Below, piece by piece: positions 59,904 to 64,000 of a stretch of 64,000 nt of DNA. The notes under the pieces are model-generated. The model was not told the origin of the DNA. It saw nothing but the letters and a program-made list of their open reading frames with translations, and made no database searches. The DNA comes from Pseudomonas sp. ZH-FAD (GTDB lineage Bacteria > Pseudomonadota > Gammaproteobacteria > Pseudomonadales > Pseudomonadaceae). Made by a program: the position numbers and the translations under genes. Location: positions 1 through 64,000 of the forward strand of contig NZ_PGLR01000008.1 of the NCBI RefSeq assembly GCF_002803095.1. The letters run 5' to 3'. The first letter of the stretch is position 1. Each line of letters opens with the position of its first letter.

Positions 59904-60313
59904 TCAGGTAAGGAAACGCCCCAGTTGGCTGTTGAGTTGCTGCACCTCGCCCTGAATCTGCGCACTGACCTGCACCACGCTCTCGGTCTCGCCCTGGCTG
60001 CGCTCGGCCAGGCTGAAGATGTGCGTTACCCGCTGGTCGATCTCCTGCGCCACCTGGCTCTGCTGTTCTGCGGCCGTGGCGATCTGCGCGTTCAGGGCAT
60101 TGATGCCACCGCCCCGACGATGGTCTCCAGCGCCTCACTGGCCTGACGAATGTGCTGCAGGTTGCCGTCGGCCAGGGCCGCGCTGCGCTGCATCGCCAGA
60201 ACCGCATCACGCGCACCGCCCTGTAAACGCTGGATGATCACCTGGATTTCGCCAGTCGATTGCTGGGTGCGACTGGCCAGGGTGCGCACCTCGTCGGCGA
60301 CCACGGCGATGTC
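59904..60313 (-). pseudogene. Broken methyl-accepting chemotaxis receptor (C-terminal relic)
   Basis: Only the last 135 or so codons of a chemoreceptor signalling domain remain. AVVADEVRTLASRTQQSTGEIQ begins abruptly at about 60313, followed by IIQRLQGGARDAVLAMQRS and ASEALETIVGAVAS. Near 60100 the frame shifts by one base, after which INALNAQIATAAEQQSQVAQEI and the final GEVQQLNSQLGRFLT are read. The hairpin tip, HAMP and sensor are all missing. The adjoining MAPEG gene ends right at the break. Confidence 0.88.
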
Positions 60314-60315
60314 GA

Positions 60316-60702
60316 TCAGGCGGACACCACGAACAACGCCACGATCAGCCCCATCCCGGCGAACCAAACCAGCGAACGGATCGGCCCCCAGTCGGCCAGG
60401 TAGCAGATGAAATACAGCACGCGGCTGACGACGAATGCCATGGCCAACTGATCCAGCAGCCCCTGCTCGGCACCACCGGCCTGGTGGGCAATGATCACCG
60501 CGGCGGCGAACGCCGGGGTCACCTCGAAGCCGTTGAGCTGGGCGTTATTAGCCCGCTTGCGCCAGCCGTCCAGGGTACTCAGGAACGCGCGTGGATCCTG
60601 ATTGGCGCGCGGTCCATAGCCGGGGCCAAGGAACTTGGCAGTGGCGGTACCCAGGTAGGGCAGGAAGATGGCGATCAGCACGCACCAGTAGGCGAGGGTC
60701 AT
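60316..60702 (-). CDS. MAPEG-family membrane protein
   Basis: A 128-residue integral membrane protein with about four helices, of the MAPEG type (membrane-associated proteins in eicosanoid and glutathione metabolism). GPRANQDPRAFLSTLDGWRKRANNAQLNGFEVTPAF (read in parts) and a RVLYFICYLAD are the family's conserved stretches. Function in bacteria is not settled. The ATG at 60702 follows GGAG closely. It ends within a few bases of the chemoreceptor relic. Confidence 0.82.
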   Translation of the reverse strand: MTLAYWCVLIAIFLPYLGTATAKFLGPGYGPRANQDPRAFLSTLDGWRKRANNAQLNGFEVTPAFAAAVIIAHQAGGAEQGLLDQLAMAFVVSRVLYFICYLADWGPIRSLVWFAGMGLIVALFVVSA

Positions 60703-60799
60703 GGAGGCTCCGCAGCTCGGTAATGGAGTGCGCAGCTTGTCCCGAGCAGGTACGAGCGTCCATGACTGCCACCGTCCAAGTCGATGGTGATTCGGCCAA

Positions 60800-62083
60800 T
60801 CATGCCGCCAGCTTGCCCTCTGCCAGCGCCACGGAGGCAGCGAGCATGGCGCGCAGCAACACCGCGCAGCCGGCAGCGAGATCTGCCGGTGCGGCATTCT
60901 CGATTTCGTTGTGGCTGATACCGCCTTCGCACGGCACGAAGATCATACCGGCCGGGCCCAGCTCGGCGAGGAAGATCGCGTCATGCCCGGCACCACTGAC
61001 GATATCCATATGCGACAAGCCCAACCCGGCGGCCGCACCGCGCACCGCCTCGACACAACCCTGGTCGAAATACAGCGGCGGGAAATCTGCGGTCGGCGTC
61101 AGCTCGAAACCCAGGCCATGCTTGGCACAGGTCGCCTCGATCACCCCACGCACCGCCTCGATCATCGAATCCAGGCGCTCCGGCTCAAGATGGCGGAAGT
61201 CCAAGGTCATGCGCACCTCACCGGGAATCACATTGCGCGAACCGGGGTAGGCCTGCAGACAACCGACCGTCCCGCAGGCATGCGGTTGATGCTCCAACGC
61301 CACCCGGTTGACCGCCGCGACCACGGCCGCAGCGCCGACCAGAGCGTCCTTGCGCAGGTGCATCGGCGTCGGCCCGGCGTGAGCTTCGACGCCCTTGAGC
61401 GTGAGGTCGAACCACTTCTGCCCGAGCGCACCGAGCACCACGCCGATGGTCTTGCCCTGACCTTCGAGAATCGGCCCCTGCTCGATATGCGCCTCGAAAT
61501 AGGCGCCCACCGCATGGCCGCTCACCGCCCGTGGCCCGGCGTAGCCGATGGCATTCAGCGCCTCGCCGACACTGATGCCCTCGGCGTCGCGCTTGGCCAG
61601 GGTTTCTTCAAGAGTGAACTTCTCGGCGAACACCCCGGAGCCCATCATGCACGGGGCGAAGCGCGAGCCTTCCTCGTTGGTCCACACCACCACTTCCAGC
61701 GGCGCTTCGGTCTGTATGCCCAGGTCATTGAGGGTACGCAGCACCTCGACGCCGGCCAGTACGCCGAAGCAGCCGTCGAACTTGCCGCCGGTGGGTTGGG
61801 TGTCGATATGGCTGCCGGTCATCACCGGCGCCAGCGCGGCGTTGCGCCCGGGGCGACGGGCGAAGATGTTGCCGACGCCATCGACAGTGACGGTGCAGCC
61901 GGCCTCCTCGCACCAGCGCACGAACAGGTCACGCGCCTGGCGGTCAAGGTCGGTCAAGGCCAGACGGCAGACCCCGCCCTTGACGGTGGCGCCGAGCTGC
62001 GCCAGCTCCATCAGCGATTGCCACAGGCGCTCGCCGTTGACGTGCGGCTGGCTGGATTGCAGAACCTCGGTGGCAGTGTTCAT
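60800..62083 (-). CDS. N-carbamoyl amino acid/beta-alanine amidohydrolase (M20 family)
   Basis: A 427-residue zinc amidohydrolase. Metal-site motifs GSHIDTQPTGGKFDGCFGVLAG (in two parts), WTNEEGSRFAPCMMGSGVF, AHIEQGPILE and VSGAGHDAIFLAELGP are present, as is the dimerisation-domain HAGPTPMHLRKDAL. It hydrolyses an N-carbamoyl group from beta-alanine or similar; together with the neighbouring NCS1 permease this matches the reductive pyrimidine degradation block of Pseudomonas. Dihydropyrimidinase and dihydropyrimidine dehydrogenase genes would be expected just beyond the window. ATG 62083 is chosen for its GAGGA eight bases upstream. Confidence 0.9.
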   Translation of the reverse strand: MNTATEVLQSSQPHVNGERLWQSLMELAQLGATVKGGVCRLALTDLDRQARDLFVRWCEEAGCTVTVDGVGNIFARRPGRNAALAPVMTGSHIDTQPTGGKFDGCFGVLAGVEVLRTLNDLGIQTEAPLEVVVWTNEEGSRFAPCMMGSGVFAEKFTLEETLAKRDAEGISVGEALNAIGYAGPRAVSGHAVGAYFEAHIEQGPILEGQGKTIGVVLGALGQKWFDLTLKGVEAHAGPTPMHLRKDALVGAAAVVAAVNRVALEHQPHACGTVGCLQAYPGSRNVIPGEVRMTLDFRHLEPERLDSMIEAVRGVIEATCAKHGLGFELTPTADFPPLYFDQGCVEAVRGAAAGLGLSHMDIVSGAGHDAIFLAELGPAGMIFVPCEGGISHNEIENAAPADLAAGCAVLLRAMLAASVALAEGKLAA

Positions 62084-62155
62084 GGTCATTTCCTCGGCCT
62101 CTCTGGTTGTCTGTGACGCGCCCACGACAACGGGGCGCGCCTGCTGGATCGCTTC

Positions 62156-62173
62156 GCGGGCAAGCCCGCTCCT
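62156..62173. repeat. REP-like hairpin between the permease and the amidohydrolase
   Basis: GCGGGC-AA-GCCCGC (62156-62169) followed by TCCTAC, the P. putida-like REP form. It abuts the 3' end of the permease gene. Confidence 0.7.
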
Positions 62174-63659
62174 ACACCGGCGCCTTGGCCACCACCGGCT
62201 GTGCGCTACGCAGGCTGCACAAGCCGAAATAGATCAAGCCGCCCAGGAAGGAGCCGGTAAACCAGCCGTAGTCGTAGAACCAACTGAAGGCACTGCTGCC
62301 GAGCGACAGCAGGGTCAGCGCCACCGGCACGGCGAAGGCGACGAAGCCGATCCAGTTCCACGCCGGGTAGACGTCATCGCGGTACAGCCCGGCCAGGTCC
62401 AGTTGCTGTTTCTTGATCAGGAAGTAGTCGACCACCATGATCCCGGCAATCGGCCCGAGCAGGCTGGAGTAGCCCAGCAGCCAGTTGGAGTACACACTCT
62501 CCAGGCTCAGCTCGGAGACCAGCAGCCCTAGCTTTTTCAGCAGCTCATGGCCCATCAGACCCAGGCCGATCAGGCCGGTGAGGATCACCGCCTTGGTACG
62601 GTCGATCAGCTTGGGCGCGATGTTCTGGAAATCATTGGTCGGCGAGACGATATTCGCCGCCGTGTTGGTCGACAGCGTGGCGACGATGATCAACGCCATG
62701 GCCAGAGCGACCCAGCCGGGGCTCTGAATATGGCCGATCAGGCTGACCGGATCGGCCACCGTCTGCCCCACCAGACTTTCCGAGGCGGCAGTCATCACTA
62801 CACCGAGTGCGGCGAAGAGGAACATGGTCAGCGGCAGACCGAAGATCTGCCCGAGAATCTGGTCCTTCTGGCTCTTCGCGTAGCGGCTGAAGTCCGGAAT
62901 GTTCAGCGACAGGGTGGCCCAGAAGCCGACCATGGCGGTCAGCCCGGCGAGAAAGTAACCGGTGACGCTGGCACCCTCGGGACGATTGGCCGGTTGCGCC
63001 AGCAACTCGCTCATCGACACGTTGGGCAACGCCCACACCAGCAGACCGGCACCGACCAGCACCAGCAGCGGCGCAGACAGGGTTTCCAGCCACTTGATCG
63101 ACTCGGCGCCGCGCAGCACGATCCACAGGTTGAGTACCCAGAAGATCATGAAACCGATCACCTCGCCGGTGCCGCCGAGCGCCTTCCAACTCTCAAAAAT
63201 CGAACCCAGCAGCAGGTGGATCGCCAGGCCGCCGAACATGGTCTGAATGCCGAACCAGCCGCAGGCCACCACGGCGCGGATCAGGCAGGGCACGTTGGAG
63301 CCGAGTATGCCGAACGAGGAACGCAGCAATACCGGGAAGGGAATGCCGTACTTGGTGCCGGCAAAGGCGTTGAGGGTCAACGGGATCAGCACCACCACGT
63401 TGGCCAGCAGGATCGCCAGCAGCGCCTCGCCCACCGACAGGCCGAAGTAGGCGGTGAGCACACCGCCCAGGGTGTAGGTCGGCACACAGATAGACATGCC
63501 GACCCACAGCGCGGTGATGTGCCACTTGTTCCAGGTGCGCTGATGCACCTTGGTCGGGGCGATGTCGTGGTTGTAGCGCGGGCTGTCGAGTACATCGCTG
63601 CCAGCGTTCAGCTCGTACAAGCCCTCCCGCTCGGTCACTTCCGATCTGCTCTGCTGCAT
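62172..63659 (-). CDS. NCS1-family nucleobase permease
   Basis: A 495-residue inner-membrane symporter with about twelve helices. NCS1 hallmarks are visible: WNKWHITALWVGMSICVPTY (start), GTKYGIPFPVLLRSSFGILGSNVP (in parts), ACGWFGIQTMFGG, the SLNIPDFSRYAKSQKDQ loop and STNTAANIVSPTNDF. It probably imports uracil, cytosine, dihydropyrimidines or hydantoin-type compounds for the amidohydrolase encoded downstream. Confidence 0.9.
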   Translation of the reverse strand: MQQSRSEVTEREGLYELNAGSDVLDSPRYNHDIAPTKVHQRTWNKWHITALWVGMSICVPTYTLGGVLTAYFGLSVGEALLAILLANVVVLIPLTLNAFAGTKYGIPFPVLLRSSFGILGSNVPCLIRAVVACGWFGIQTMFGGLAIHLLLGSIFESWKALGGTGEVIGFMIFWVLNLWIVLRGAESIKWLETLSAPLLVLVGAGLLVWALPNVSMSELLAQPANRPEGASVTGYFLAGLTAMVGFWATLSLNIPDFSRYAKSQKDQILGQIFGLPLTMFLFAALGVVMTAASESLVGQTVADPVSLIGHIQSPGWVALAMALIIVATLSTNTAANIVSPTNDFQNIAPKLIDRTKAVILTGLIGLGLMGHELLKKLGLLVSELSLESVYSNWLLGYSSLLGPIAGIMVVDYFLIKKQQLDLAGLYRDDVYPAWNWIGFVAFAVPVALTLLSLGSSAFSWFYDYGWFTGSFLGGLIYFGLCSLRSAQPVVAKAPV

Positions 63660-64000
63660 GGGCCTCTCCAGTATTTTTCTGATTGTTAGCGCATCGGGCT
63701 AATTCGATGGCCGGAGTTCAGGAGCCGGCCAGCACGGGGGCAGCGCCACTCAATAAGCGTGCCGCATTCCCCGGCGGGGCCTGCATCCTGCCTGCTTGAA
63801 CACATTAAGCATCTGATCTGAAAACGTTTTATCTGAAACCACGGGCGTCGCCCGCACACCCCACTGACATCCTCGGGGCGGCTTGTCCTGTCAGTCAGGA
63901 TTCAAACTGGTGCAAGCGAATTTTTTTTCGCTGCCCAAGGCCGCGCCATGCCAGGGCACAAGCGGCTGATTTTCCATGAGAAATCTTGACCATATTGGCA
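63660..64000. other. Non-coding end of the window, promoter region of the permease
   Basis: No reading frame of note in about 340 bases. The palindrome AAAACGTTTT (63821-63830), flanked by ATCTG on both sides, and AT-rich sequence nearby could be operator and promoter for the divergently read permease operon. Nothing else was recognised; a promoter for a gene beyond the window is possible. Confidence 0.4.

Overview
The window is a gene-dense, high-GC, gamma-proteobacterial chromosome segment that reads as Pseudomonas. The gene content and neighbour pairs match Pseudomonas loci: gbdR, dgcAB with its own ETF, cbcVWX, betIBA, the tktA-epd-pgk-fba block, an ArsR-methyltransferase regulator next to metK, and an NCS1 permease next to a carbamoyl-amidohydrolase. 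REP-type intergenic hairpins support this. A member of the P. mendocina/oleovorans/alcaliphila group is my best guess, but that is inference. I saw no rRNA, tRNA, insertion sequence, integrase or CRISPR array.

Layout. 0.1-7.6 kb: dimethylglycine catabolism (a DUF5943-like protein, DgcA, DgcB, ETF alpha and beta, a small unknown protein), with C/T-rich or REP hairpins in the gaps. 7.9-19.4 kb: choline and glycine betaine uptake and oxidation: GbdR, a 2-kb decayed stretch holding the 3' relic of a betaine/choline-binding protein, the ABC transporter CbcV-CbcW with a choline-type binding protein, a second betaine-type binding protein, BetI, BetB, BetA. A TorT-like TMAO-binding protein converges on betA and overlaps its end. 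20.5-32.7 kb: mixed housekeeping and accessory genes (MdtD-type efflux, DbpA helicase, REC-REC-GGDEF, a family-3 solute-binding protein, HI0933-type flavoprotein, SLC13/RCK permease, intradiol dioxygenase, alanine dehydrogenase, two GSTs under a TetR regulator). 32.7-43.4 kb: slipin-NfeD pair, YccS-like FUSC protein, 7TM-GGDEF cyclase, Gre-like factor, DUF2789, YgjP-like peptidase, PQQ-type sugar dehydrogenase, small membrane protein, PL7 alginate lyase. 43.4-50.9 kb: carbon metabolism on the minus strand (tktA, epd, pgk, two small lipoproteins, fba) and a TDT transporter. 51-56.2 kb: LysR regulator, wreckage of a type I restriction-modification locus around an intact AlbA-type ATPase gene, then a SahR-like regulator with a very long palindrome and metK. 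56.2-64 kb: lipoprotein, LigB, DUF1090, cytochrome c' type lipoprotein, broken chemotaxis receptor, MAPEG protein, carbamoyl-amidohydrolase and NCS1 permease.

How it fits together. Choline enters through CbcVW and its binding proteins, is oxidised by BetA then BetB to glycine betaine, and after demethylation elsewhere the dimethylglycine is demethylated by DgcAB, with electrons leaving through the dedicated ETF. GbdR and BetI are the likely regulators. Released methyl groups connect in principle to the SAM cycle (metK and its regulator lie about 35 kb away).

Most notable observations: a decayed type I R-M locus that has kept its AlbA-like ATPase; a 36-bp perfect-arm palindrome before the SahR-like gene; a 26-bp palindrome before the TetR gene with a partial copy before the GST pair; two near-identical palindromes flanking the binding-protein relic; and an orphan TorT beside the betaine genes.
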